This document shows positions 7,812 to 15,208 of a stretch of DNA of 31,627 nucleotides, in pieces; within the stretch, counting starts at the first letter, position 1; the number at the start of each line of letters is the position of its first letter. The position numbers were made by a program, and so were the translations under genes. This stretch comes from Porphyromonadaceae bacterium UBA4277 (GTDB taxonomy: Bacteria; Bacteroidota; Bacteroidia; Bacteroidales; Muribaculaceae), in assembly GCA_002395965.1 (NCBI GenBank), contig DGVT01000072.1, forward strand, positions 1 to 31,627, read 5' to 3'. The notes beneath the pieces are model-generated. The model did not search any database and was not told the DNA's origin. It saw only the letters and a program-made list of their open reading frames with translations.

Positions 7812-7848
7812 AGCTCGACGGCCGAACGGAAATAACGGGTTTCCAATC

Positions 7849-7880
7849 TTTGTTTTTCTGAACAAAGTTTTATAACTTTG
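7849..7880 (+). promoter_or_regulatory. Predicted promoter of SPOR lipoprotein - ATPase pair
   Basis: TTTG at 7849-7852 and TAACTTTG at 7873-7880 are separated by exactly 20 bp. The -7 box ends at a possible GTG codon (7880), which argues that translation begins at the ATG at 7904 and not at that GTG. Confidence 0.75.
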
Positions 7881-7903
7881 TGGCCAATGAAAATAATGAC
7901 GAC

Positions 7904-8398
7904 ATGAAAAAGACTGCATTTCTTTTTACGGCAATACTCATCGCACTTGTCATGACCTCGTGTCACAGCAACGAGATGAACTATAAGGCGGCCTACGACA
8001 AGGCCATGGAAAAATACCGCGATGGCGTGGGCACCGAGCAGTATGAGCGCATCCTTGCCGAGAAACAGCGCCCCAACACCGTTGTGAACGGCGACAGCAT
8101 CAGGTTGCTGCCAATGCATGTGAATGTGACCGATGCCGACCCATCGGTGCAGTTGACCTACAGCGTAATAGTGGCCTCGTTCAAGCAGAAGTTCAATGCC
8201 ATCACCATGCGCGACCGCCTGCACAAGGAGGAAGGCTTTAGCAGCTATGTGCTCTTTGGCGGCCCCGACAAGAAATACTATGTGGTGGTGAAAGGCTTTG
8301 AAGAGCTGGATGTGGCCACGGCCTTCCTGAAGAGCATCGACCACAGCGTGAAAATGAAAATCCTTGAGCCTAAGCCTTGGATTCTGGAACGTATTTAA
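7904..8398 (+). CDS. SPOR-domain lipoprotein
   Basis: This 164-residue protein has a lipoprotein signal peptide with lipobox VMTSC and lipidated Cys20. The region 23-60 is charged and likely helical (KAAYDKAMEKYRDGVGTEQY), and the C-terminal half (about 85-155) fits a SPOR domain, with SVIVASFKQKFNAITMRDRL and YVVVKGFEELDVATAFL. SPOR domains bind peptidoglycan lacking stem peptides, so the protein probably sits in the envelope at division or remodelling sites. The promoter geometry fixes the start at 7904. A gap of only 21 bp separates it from the ATPase-TOPRIM gene, so the two are probably cotranscribed. Confidence 0.85.
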   Translation: MKKTAFLFTAILIALVMTSCHSNEMNYKAAYDKAMEKYRDGVGTEQYERILAEKQRPNTVVNGDSIRLLPMHVNVTDADPSVQLTYSVIVASFKQKFNAITMRDRLHKEEGFSSYVLFGGPDKKYYVVVKGFEELDVATAFLKSIDHSVKMKILEPKPWILERI

Positions 8399-8419
8399 CT
8401 CCCTCTTTTTCTTGATACT

Positions 8420-9994
8420 ATGGAACTACAGCTTCCCATACGCATCGATGGCCGCTCGGGTGGCACCCTGCGCGATACGCGGCAAGTGACTGTTATAGGT
8501 GCCAATGGCTCGGGCAAGAGCCGCTTTTGCAACGCCCTGCTCAAGGCTTGTGGCGACAAGGCCTACCGCATCTCGGCTCTGCGAGCCCTCATACCCATTC
8601 GCTCGCAAGACGAGAAACCGCTTCCCGGCTCCATCGACGCGATTTTTGAGCGCATTAACCAACTGAACCCGCAGGTGAAAAACACTGCCGAAACCGAGTT
8701 CGACCGCTTGTCCTATGTCATGCTCATGGATGAGTTTCACGACCTGATGAACTACAAGACGCGGCTGCTCATTGGCGAGAAGGCCGAGTTTCCCAAGACC
8801 AAGCTCGACACACTGGTCAAGAAGTGGCAGCAGGTGTTTCCCAAGAACAAGGTGCTGCGTGAAAACGGCAAATTGCTGTTTACCACCGAGGGGCATGACG
8901 ACAAGTTCACATCGCTCCGCCTGAGCGATGGCGAGCGGGCCGTGCTCTACTACATTGGTGCCGTGCTCTATGCCATGCCCGATGCCGTGATACTCGTCGA
9001 TGACCCCGAGACCTTTATACACCACAGCATCTTGCAGACGCTGTGGAACGTGATAGAGGAAATGCGCCCCGACTGCACATTCATCTACAACACTCACGAC
9101 GTGGATTTCGTGTCGTCGCGCCTCGACAACCAGTGCATCTGGGTGAAGGCCTTCGACCCCGAGAAAAAGGCGTGGGACTATGAACTGATGCCGCGTGGGC
9201 AGGAGCTGAGCGACGCTCTGTACTTCGACATCCTGGGCAGTCGCAAGCCTGTGCTCTTTGTCGAGGGTGACGAGCGCCACAGCATCGACTCGCGGCTTTA
9301 CCCGCTCATCTTCCCCGAGTACACCGTCAAGGCACTCGGCAGTTGCGACAAGGTGATAGAGACGGTGCGCTCGTTCAACGACCTGCAATCGTTCCACCGC
9401 CTGGAGAGCCGCGGCATAGTGGATCGCGACCGCCGTAACGAGAAAGAGGTGGACTATCTGCTCAAGCGAAATATCTTTGTGCCTAATGTGGCCGAAATCG
9501 AGAACATTCTCATGCTTGAGGGCGTTATCAAGGCAGTGGCTCGCCACAGGCACCGCAACGAGGATGATGTGTTTGCCCAGGTCAAGGCTGCGGTGCTCAA
9601 GATGTTCAGGCGCGAGGTAAAGTCTCAGGCGTTAGAACATGTGCGCCACTATGTGAAGCGCAGTGTGGAAATGCGCATCGACATGAAGTTCCACTCTATC
9701 AGCGACGTTGAGGAGCACATGCTGGACCTGGTGAAGGAAATCAACCCCAGGGGCATGTACGAGCAGCTGTGCCGGGAGTTTCACGACTATTTGCAGCAAG
9801 GCGACTACATGGCTGTGCTGCGCGTGTTCAACTACAAGCAGATGATAGGCGACAGCAATGTGTCGCAGTTGTGCGGCTTCCACCGCAAGGACGACTATAT
9901 CAAGGCTGTGCTCAATATTCTCAAGGGCGACAGTGCCAATGCTGCCGATATTCGCGCTGCAGTGAAGGCGTGCTTCGGCATCGACAAGAAGTGA
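8420..9994 (+). CDS. AAA/ABC-type ATPase fused to DUF4435 (TOPRIM) domain
   Basis: This 524-residue protein has two modules. The N-terminal ATPase (about 1-260) shows Walker A GANGSGKS (27-34), a signature-like LRLSDGER (166-173), Walker B VILVDDPE (190-197) and H-loop YNTHD (223-227). The C-terminal part fits DUF4435, a TOPRIM-fold domain: VLFVEGDE with Glu282, GIVDRDRR with Asp335/Asp337, and VAEIENILM (357-365). The remaining ~150 residues are helical and unassigned. Known relatives include OLD-type nucleases and the PARIS phage-defence system, in which AriA (ATPase) and AriB (DUF4435 nuclease) are sometimes fused. A defence role here is inference: no mobile or other defence genes adjoin it, and a Bacteroidetes housekeeping homologue is possible. 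It lies 21 bp after a SPOR lipoprotein gene. Confidence 0.85.
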   Translation: MELQLPIRIDGRSGGTLRDTRQVTVIGANGSGKSRFCNALLKACGDKAYRISALRALIPIRSQDEKPLPGSIDAIFERINQLNPQVKNTAETEFDRLSYVMLMDEFHDLMNYKTRLLIGEKAEFPKTKLDTLVKKWQQVFPKNKVLRENGKLLFTTEGHDDKFTSLRLSDGERAVLYYIGAVLYAMPDAVILVDDPETFIHHSILQTLWNVIEEMRPDCTFIYNTHDVDFVSSRLDNQCIWVKAFDPEKKAWDYELMPRGQELSDALYFDILGSRKPVLFVEGDERHSIDSRLYPLIFPEYTVKALGSCDKVIETVRSFNDLQSFHRLESRGIVDRDRRNEKEVDYLLKRNIFVPNVAEIENILMLEGVIKAVARHRHRNEDDVFAQVKAAVLKMFRREVKSQALEHVRHYVKRSVEMRIDMKFHSISDVEEHMLDLVKEINPRGMYEQLCREFHDYLQQGDYMAVLRVFNYKQMIGDSNVSQLCGFHRKDDYIKAVLNILKGDSANAADIRAAVKACFGIDKK

Positions 9995-10054
9995 GGCAAA
10001 CCACACTACTCCGATAGTGTATAAAAACTATAACATAAGCCGAAGGGGAATTCC

Positions 10055-10091
10055 AAAAAAAAACGACTAACCTGCTCACGCAGATTAGTCG
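10055..10091 (-). terminator. Intrinsic terminator of the TPR gene
   Basis: Arms CGACTAA (10064-10070) and TTAGTCG (10085-10091), continued by CTGC/GCAG around a 4-nt loop with one mismatch. On the minus strand the stem is followed by nine T residues (complement of 10055-10063). It lies 27 bp after the stop of the minus-strand gene. Apart from this, the 123-bp spacer shows nothing. Confidence 0.85.
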
Positions 10092-10117
10092 CTCCATTAC
10101 TATTATAAAAAAATCGT

Positions 10118-10798
10118 CTATTTTCCACTCATTGCTTTTGCACGCTCAAGATACTTGTCAACGTTAAGTTGATAGGCTTGAGTGTATTGCATATACTTGT
10201 CCTTGATGGTCTGGTAGATTGCAGCCTCGTCGGCATACTTCTTCAGGGCATGCAGCACGGTTGCTTTCTTGATCATGAAGGTGGGCGTGTAGAACGCGTT
10301 GTCGCCCGATAGCTGAATAGCCTTGTCGTAGGCGGCGATTGCCTTGTCATATTGCTTCATGTTCACATAGCAGTCGCCCAACAGCGATTTCGATGCGGGA
10401 GCAACCATGTTGCCTTCGCCATTATACTTCTCGAGATAGGCGGCAGCTTCCTTGTTCTTGCCCTGCTGATAGAGGATGATAGCTGCGTTGAAGGCGGCAC
10501 GCTCGGCAGGCTTGTTGCTATAGGCGTCAAACACCTTCTCATATTCCTTGAGAGCCTTTGCTGTGTCACCTTGCAGATAGGCAAGGTCGGCAGTTGCCAT
10601 ACCTTCTTTTGCCTTTTGCAGGTTAGGATTTCGCACACCATAGATGTAGCCCACGGCAATCAGCACGATTGCTGCTATTGCACCCAGTGCATAGTAGATA
10701 TATTTCTTGTTTTCTTCTACTCGTTGCGCCGCTGTCGATAGTGATTCGTTCACTTCCTCAAGGGTGGTGCGGGCCGAAACATTCTTTTTCTTTGCCAT
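10118..10798 (-). CDS. Membrane-anchored tetratricopeptide-repeat protein
   Basis: This 226-residue protein has a basic N-terminus (MAKKKNVSAR), one membrane helix at about 33-54, and a C-terminal domain of helical TPR-like repeats, including GDTAKALKEYEKVFDAY, GKNKEAAAYLEKY, KQYDKAIAAYDKAIQLSGD and KKYADEAAIYQTIKDKY. The layout matches YfgM/TPR_21-type proteins anchored in the inner membrane with a TPR domain on one side, which act as scaffolds for protein assembly. The partner is unknown. It stands alone with its own terminator and probable promoter. Confidence 0.85.
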   Translation of the reverse strand: MAKKKNVSARTTLEEVNESLSTAAQRVEENKKYIYYALGAIAAIVLIAVGYIYGVRNPNLQKAKEGMATADLAYLQGDTAKALKEYEKVFDAYSNKPAERAAFNAAIILYQQGKNKEAAAYLEKYNGEGNMVAPASKSLLGDCYVNMKQYDKAIAAYDKAIQLSGDNAFYTPTFMIKKATVLHALKKYADEAAIYQTIKDKYMQYTQAYQLNVDKYLERAKAMSGK

Positions 10799-10840
10799 TG
10801 TCTTTTATCGTGTTTTTTCTTAAATTCGCGTTTTGACCTG

Positions 10841-10848
10841 CAAAGGTA
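10841..10848 (-). promoter_or_regulatory. Possible -7 box for the TPR gene
   Basis: TACCTTTG on the minus strand fits TAnnTTTG and lies about 43 bp upstream of the start codon. The nearest upstream TTTG (10873-10876) is 24 bp away, wider than usual, so the assignment is tentative. Confidence 0.4.
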
Positions 10849-10965
10849 ATAGTATTTTACCGAATGAAAAAGCAAATTGCCATTTTTTTTGATTTTCGAG
10901 CAATTTTCACAGCTAAATTGACTGGATTTAAGTGGAATTGAGTCGCAAATTCAGTCGAGCTCACA

Positions 10966-11925
10966 TTACTTCAGCTGGTCGCACGCCTCGTCGAGCAGTC
11001 CCTGGAGGAATGTGTCTTTGGTCTTCTTGCGCATTTCCTTGATGTTCTTGATGCACAGCTTTTTCTCGTTGGCCGACAGGTTGGCCTTGTCCGACTTCTT
11101 GCACAGCTTCAGGATGTTGGTTGCATAGGACGCTGCTGTGCTGCTGTTTCGCTCCACGGCGCGCAGAAAGGCGTTACGGTAGTGGTTGAACTGTGTGAGC
11201 CACTGCACGTCGTCGGTAGTTTCTTCGCCGTTCAGTTCGATCTCACCGGTGAGGACTCCCAAGTAGTCGCCAAGGTCTTTCAGCCCTTCAAGGTTGCCTA
11301 ACTTCTTCAGGTCGTCCTTGCCAATGACCTTGATGGTCTTAATGGCTTCGGGCAATATTTCACCTAATTTGCTCAGGTCTAAGTCTTCGAGGTCTCCAAG
11401 GCTCTCAAGGCGCCCCAGCGATTTCTTCTTTGAGGGCTTGCTGCCATAGGTGCAGGCTATGCGCCCCTCAATTTGCCCGTCGTTGTTTGCCCATTCCACG
11501 GCATAGCCTGTGCGGTAGTCGTTCTGCTCGGGGTCGATAAAGCACATCACGCGGTAGTTCCGGTCGGAGTCATCACCTATAATGACGTATTCGCCATTGT
11601 TGCCATAGGTGAGTGCTGTGCTTTGACGATGAGGGGAATCGGCATTCTCCATGAGCTGGTAATAGGCATTGTCCTGCTCTTTGTCGAATGCTTTCAGCAC
11701 ATTGTCGAGCAAGTAGCTGTTGGCCTGCGGAATGTCAAGACGATACACTTGGCAGCGGCCTGTGGTAATTCCCATTGAGTCCATCTCTTGCAAGGCCTTG
11801 GTTTGCCGTGCATAGCCATTTTCAATTAAGTCGCTTATGGCTTTGTCAATTCTTGATTGTGCAAATGCTCCGGTAGCTGTCATCAGCATCACGGCCGACA
11901 GTAAAACGATGATTTTGGATTTCAT
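10966..11925 (-). CDS. Secreted protein of unknown function, sigma-factor operon
   Basis: This 319-residue protein is not one I recognise with confidence. It has a clear Sec signal peptide (MKSKIIVLLSAVMLMTATGAFA, cleaved near residue 22-23). The central part (about 168-230) is built of Leu/Gly/Asp/Lys-rich segments with an irregular repeat (LGRLESLGDLEDLDLSKLG, LGNLEGLKDLGDYLG). The C-terminus is lysine rich and helical, with NILKLCKKSDKANLSANEKK. Cysteines at 58, 148 and 158 could form disulfides. It is the third gene after an ECF sigma factor and an anti-sigma factor (73-bp gap), so it is probably part of, or a target of, that regulatory unit. Confidence 0.8.
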   Translation of the reverse strand: MKSKIIVLLSAVMLMTATGAFAQSRIDKAISDLIENGYARQTKALQEMDSMGITTGRCQVYRLDIPQANSYLLDNVLKAFDKEQDNAYYQLMENADSPHRQSTALTYGNNGEYVIIGDDSDRNYRVMCFIDPEQNDYRTGYAVEWANNDGQIEGRIACTYGSKPSKKKSLGRLESLGDLEDLDLSKLGEILPEAIKTIKVIGKDDLKKLGNLEGLKDLGDYLGVLTGEIELNGEETTDDVQWLTQFNHYRNAFLRAVERNSSTAASYATNILKLCKKSDKANLSANEKKLCIKNIKEMRKKTKDTFLQGLLDEACDQLK

Positions 11926-11998
11926 AATGCGTTATGGTTTTATTGAATTTAAGTTTGCTTGAATTTTCGCGTGGGGATGTAGTATGATTTTCAGTGCC

Positions 11999-12625
11999 TT
12001 ATTGAATGTTTAACGATGTCGTGACCCATCCGCTGCGTTGTGTGGCCGGCGGCAGGCTCTGCCTGAGTTCGTGCTCAAGCAGCAGGCGGTCGGCAATGTA
12101 TTCTTGTTCGGCTTTCTCGAGCTCGGCTTCGGTGTGTATTATCTCGGCACTGTCGGCACTCCTGACGGCTGTGCTTTTGGCAGTGTACCGTGGCTTGTGG
12201 CGCGTTTTGGTGCGGGCAAGCATCGAAGCCGCCGGTTTGACGGTGGCTTGCTGTGTGGACGCGACCGCAGTGGCCGTATCGACGGCTGGAAGAGTGGTGA
12301 CCGTTTTCCTCTGTGATACGACAGGCTGCGGAGCGCTGGCCTCGGGTGCCGTGAAAAGCAGCTTTAATGCTATGGCCATGACGATTGCAATGGCTGCGGC
12401 GGCCGCCCAGCGCAGTGGCCGTGAGCGGCCGATGCTAATTCTCGGTGCGGGCTCTGCTGGCTGGAGTGAGCCTATGTATTGAAACACTTTCTTGTATCGA
12501 AACCACTCGGCCGGAACATCGTTGCCGGCAAAAAATGCTTCAAGCTCGGCCTCTTCGTCGAGCGTGGATTGCCCGTCAAAAAAGCGGTTTAGCAGTTTCT
12601 CGATATAGGCATGGTCGGTGTTCAT
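11999..12625 (-). CDS. Probable anti-sigma factor (single-pass membrane protein)
   Basis: This 208-residue protein has a short acidic cytoplasmic N-terminus (YIEKLLNRFFDGQSTLDEEAELEAFF), one membrane helix at about 72-91 (LRWAAAAAIAIVMAIALKLL) and a Thr/Ala/Lys-rich outer region ending in a helical stretch (EAELEKAEQEYIADRLLLEHELRQ). The N-terminal pattern LLxRFFDGxxTxxEEAELxxFF is common in Bacteroidetes anti-sigma or sigma-regulator proteins. Its ATG follows the sigma-factor stop by one base, so the two are translationally coupled. It would hold the sigma factor at the membrane until an envelope signal releases it. The zinc-binding anti-sigma motif is absent. Confidence 0.75.
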   Translation of the reverse strand: MNTDHAYIEKLLNRFFDGQSTLDEEAELEAFFAGNDVPAEWFRYKKVFQYIGSLQPAEPAPRISIGRSRPLRWAAAAAIAIVMAIALKLLFTAPEASAPQPVVSQRKTVTTLPAVDTATAVASTQQATVKPAASMLARTKTRHKPRYTAKSTAVRSADSAEIIHTEAELEKAEQEYIADRLLLEHELRQSLPPATQRSGWVTTSLNIQ

Positions 12626-12626
12626 G

Positions 12627-13145
12627 TTATTCCTTGCTAAGTTCGTTTAACAACCATTTTCGCGCTCTCGACAGCAGCACTTTGGCCGATGTCTCTTCGA
12701 TGCCGAGCAAGCGCCCGATTTCTTTGTAGGAGCGATGCTCTACCTGCCGCATTATCAGTACGGCGTGCTGCCGCGGCGGCAGCTCCCGCAGTCGCTGTTC
12801 CAGTTGCATGACCGCTTCGCGTCCCATGAGCTGCTGTTCGGGGTCGGGCGAGCTGTCGCTGAGCGTGTTCAGTGTTGTGCTCAGTGCCTCGCCCGACGGC
12901 TTGCGGTGCAGCGAGATGGTGAGGTTGCGTGCCATGACGCTAACCAGCGCCTCGATGTTGCGGTAACGTGACAGCTCGGCGCGCATTTGCCACAACTTGA
13001 GCATCGTGTCCTGTGCCACGTCCTCGGCCTGGGCCGACGATGCACCGAATGCAAGGCTCGCGCTGAGTGCCTTCTGTCGCCATTCGGTGGCATTCTTTAT
13101 GAATTGATGCTCTATAGTCATGTGCTGCGCTTTCACGTCACGCAA
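12627..13145 (-). CDS. ECF-type RNA polymerase sigma factor
   Basis: This 172-residue protein carries the two conserved sigma domains of the sigma-70 ECF class. Region 2 includes AEDVAQDTMLKLWQ and ALVSVMARNLTISLHRK, which melt and bind the -10 element. Region 4 includes LPPRQHAVLIMRQVEHRSYKEIGRLLGIEETSAKVLLSRARKWL across about 121-164, which holds the helix-turn-helix for the -35 element. The first ATG is at 13145; a second in-frame ATG eight codons later (13121) could be the real start. It heads a run with the anti-sigma gene and a secreted protein. A TAnnTTTG box (TAATTTTG, 13203-13210, minus strand) lies about 57 bp upstream but has no good -33 partner. Confidence 0.9.
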   Translation of the reverse strand: MRDVKAQHMTIEHQFIKNATEWRQKALSASLAFGASSAQAEDVAQDTMLKLWQMRAELSRYRNIEALVSVMARNLTISLHRKPSGEALSTTLNTLSDSSPDPEQQLMGREAVMQLEQRLRELPPRQHAVLIMRQVEHRSYKEIGRLLGIEETSAKVLLSRARKWLLNELSKE

Positions 13146-13202
13146 TTATTGCCGTTTTAGTTATAAGACGCCGGGCCGGTGAATATGTAAACGGCAAGAG
13201 TG

Positions 13203-13210
13203 CAAAATTA
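13203..13210 (-). promoter_or_regulatory. Possible -7 box for the sigma operon
   Basis: TAATTTTG on the minus strand fits the Bacteroidetes -7 consensus and lies upstream of the ECF sigma gene. No TTG was seen 19-21 bp further upstream. Confidence 0.35.
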
Positions 13211-13293
13211 GTGTTTTTTTTGCTTTATGCCTTTATATATGTGAGAAAATAGATTTGCCCGGCTCGTTGGCGGTTTCATGATATGACTAAATT

Positions 13294-13324
13294 TTTGTAT
13301 TATTCTTAAATTTCATTATCTTTG
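13294..13324 (+). promoter_or_regulatory. Predicted promoter of the zinc-ribbon gene
   Basis: TTTG at 13294-13297 and TATCTTTG at 13317-13324 are separated by 19 bp, a good Bacteroidetes promoter. It lies 22 bp ahead of the start codon. Confidence 0.75.
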
Positions 13325-13346
13325 CACCGACTTTATAAAATAACCG

Positions 13347-13904
13347 ATGGAACTTCAATGTCCTCAATGTGGCAAGGCAATGCAGATTTCGGCCGAGGAG
13401 GTGGCACTGCATGGAGGTGCTGTGGTGTGTCCGCAGTGCCTGGCTGTGTTTGATGCCGCTGATATGGTGCCTGCGGGCACCGTTCCCGAGCGTGTGCCAG
13501 TGCGAGTGATTGAAGAGCATCTGACCTACGGGTTCTGCCCGCATTGTGGTCGCAAGATACCGCAGGGCGTTAACTTTTGCCCATACTGCGGCTGGTCGCT
13601 TAAGCAAGTGGAACCGGCTCCTGCTCACGAGTCGGCCGCTGCGGCAGTAGCTCCACAGCCCGTCAGCCCGCCGGCACCCGAGGCCGCGCCGGCCGATAAG
13701 ACGCACGTTGAGAAATCATCGCAAGCTCAACCCAGGGCATGGAACCCAATCCTGCCCGGATACCGATATGCCAAGCGGAACATAGGCTGGCGCAGTGGCG
13801 GGCAAAGGGCTGGCGTGCGTTTCACCGTCATGGCACTCATGGTGATGGCTGTGGAACTTGCAGTTCTGGCATTTATAATTTATAAAATTAGTTTGCTGAG
13901 TTGA
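13347..13904 (+). CDS. Double zinc-ribbon membrane protein of unknown function
   Basis: This 185-residue protein begins with two zinc-ribbon modules: Cys5/Cys8 with Cys28/Cys31 (CPQC ... CPQC) and Cys64/Cys67 with Cys78/Cys81 (CPHC ... CPYC). A Pro/Ala-rich linker (about 90-125) follows, then a basic stretch and a C-terminal membrane helix at about 158-180, so the ribbons are probably cytoplasmic on a tail-anchored protein. The first ribbon resembles MJ0042-type finger proteins. No catalytic domain is visible and no specific function can be assigned. It has its own promoter and sits 60 bp before the guanylyltransferase gene. Confidence 0.85.
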   Translation: MELQCPQCGKAMQISAEEVALHGGAVVCPQCLAVFDAADMVPAGTVPERVPVRVIEEHLTYGFCPHCGRKIPQGVNFCPYCGWSLKQVEPAPAHESAAAAVAPQPVSPPAPEAAPADKTHVEKSSQAQPRAWNPILPGYRYAKRNIGWRSGGQRAGVRFTVMALMVMAVELAVLAFIIYKISLLS

Positions 13905-13943
13905 AATTATAATGGCTCTGTGAGCCGCAAGTGAATATACAAA

Positions 13944-13951
13944 TAACTTTG
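13944..13951 (+). promoter_or_regulatory. Possible -7 box for the guanylyltransferase gene
   Basis: TAACTTTG lies 13 bp before the start codon. No well-placed TTTG was found upstream, so the gene might instead be read from the preceding promoter. If used, the leader would be only a few bases. Confidence 0.45.
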
Positions 13952-13964
13952 AAAACACAACGAC

Positions 13965-15047
13965 ATGAATAGCAATAGATATTGCGTGATAATGTGCGGT
14001 GGCGTGGGGAGCCGCTTCTGGCCCTACAGCCGCCAGCGTATGCCCAAGCAGTTTATCGATTTCTTCGGCACCGGCCGCAGCCTGCTGCAGATGGCTGTCG
14101 ATCGCATAAAGGGCATTATTCCCGATGAGAACATCTACATGATTACTAACGAGCAGTATGCGCCCATCATTGCCCACCAGTTGCCGCAACTGCGACCCGA
14201 GCAGATACTCAAGGAGCCGGCGCGGCGCAACACGGCTCCGTGCATAGCATGGGCCAGCTATCACATCCATGCACTCAATCCCGATGCCCGCATCATGGTG
14301 GCTCCAAGCGACCCGCTAATCCTGCGCACCGATGAGTTCCAGCGCTGTGTGCTGAAGGCCTTTGACTTTATCGACAATCATGACGCACTGCTCACCATGG
14401 GCATTAAGCCCAACCGACCCGAGACAGGCTATGGCTACATACAGGTGGGCGAACAACTGGGCGATGATTTCTCGGCAGTGAAGACCTTTACCGAGAAGCC
14501 CAACGAGGAGCTGGCTCGCATCTTCTTAGAGTCGGGAGAGTTCTTCTGGAATTCGGGCATGTTTTTCTGGAGGGCCGGAACCATTATTGAGACCATGCGC
14601 AACCAGGCGAGCGACATCACCGCTATCTTTGATCAGGGATTAGACACGTTTGGCACCGATGCCGAAGCCGACTTTATTGCAGCCAACTTCCCGTCGTGCC
14701 GCAATATATCTATCGACTTTGCTGTGATGGAGAAAGCGCCAAACGTCTATGTGGAATGTGTCGATTTCGGCTGGAGCGACCTGGGCACATGGGGCGCCGT
14801 CTATGACCATTCGCCCAAGAGCGATGAGCAGGGCAACGTCACACAGGGTTGCATGGCGGTGCTCAACAACTGCCGCGACAATATGATTGCCATTAAAGGC
14901 GACAAACTCATCGTGGCCTCGGGGCTCGACAACTATATCATTGCCGACGTGGACGATGCACTGCTGATTGTGCCGCGCAGCGAGGAGCAGAAAATCCGCA
15001 ACTATGTGAACGAAGTGCGCACGCTCTACGGCGAAGAATACCTGTAA
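13965..15047 (+). CDS. manC: Mannose-1-phosphate guanylyltransferase
   Basis: This 360-residue cytoplasmic nucleotidyltransferase makes GDP-mannose from GTP and mannose 1-phosphate, the precursor of GDP-fucose and mannose-containing surface glycans. Seen: the N-terminal signature CGGVGSRFWPYSR (11-23) followed by MPKQFIDFFG, the FTEKP motif, the FFWNSGMFFWRA segment, and SIDFAVMEK and VDFGWSDLGTW in the second half. It lacks the C-terminal phosphomannose isomerase domain of bifunctional AlgA-type enzymes, and 360 residues is the usual monofunctional length. It is followed by a convergent spacer with nested inverted repeats. Confidence 0.95.
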   Translation: MNSNRYCVIMCGGVGSRFWPYSRQRMPKQFIDFFGTGRSLLQMAVDRIKGIIPDENIYMITNEQYAPIIAHQLPQLRPEQILKEPARRNTAPCIAWASYHIHALNPDARIMVAPSDPLILRTDEFQRCVLKAFDFIDNHDALLTMGIKPNRPETGYGYIQVGEQLGDDFSAVKTFTEKPNEELARIFLESGEFFWNSGMFFWRAGTIIETMRNQASDITAIFDQGLDTFGTDAEADFIAANFPSCRNISIDFAVMEKAPNVYVECVDFGWSDLGTWGAVYDHSPKSDEQGNVTQGCMAVLNNCRDNMIAIKGDKLIVASGLDNYIIADVDDALLIVPRSEEQKIRNYVNEVRTLYGEEYL

Positions 15048-15061
15048 TCATAAGTGGTTAA

Positions 15062-15180
15062 GGGGTTAAGTGCTAAGTGTGCTGGTGCGCGCCTTATTCC
15101 CCACACCGATTACACAGGCTGTTATTATGTGACAAGGGTTAAGTGTGAAGGGCAACACTTAACCCTTGACACTTAACCCC
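15062..15180. repeat. Nested inverted repeats between convergent manC and kbl
   Basis: A perfect 14-bp stem (15133-15146 with 15155-15168, 8-nt loop, core GGGTTAAGTGT / ACACTTAACCC) lies inside an outer pair GGGGTTAAGTG (15062-15072) and CACTTAACCCC (15170-15180). The spacer separates two convergent genes, so it may end transcription from both sides, although no long T-run follows. The TTAAGTG motif also occurs as extra partial copies around 15050-15080. Confidence 0.7.
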
Positions 15181-15208
15181 TGATTACTTATTGCTCAGCT
15201 TCTTGCTC

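Noticed and set aside
7880..7903. GTG start for the SPOR lipoprotein
   Set aside because: The GTG overlaps the -7 promoter box, and the lipoprotein signal begins at ATG 7904.
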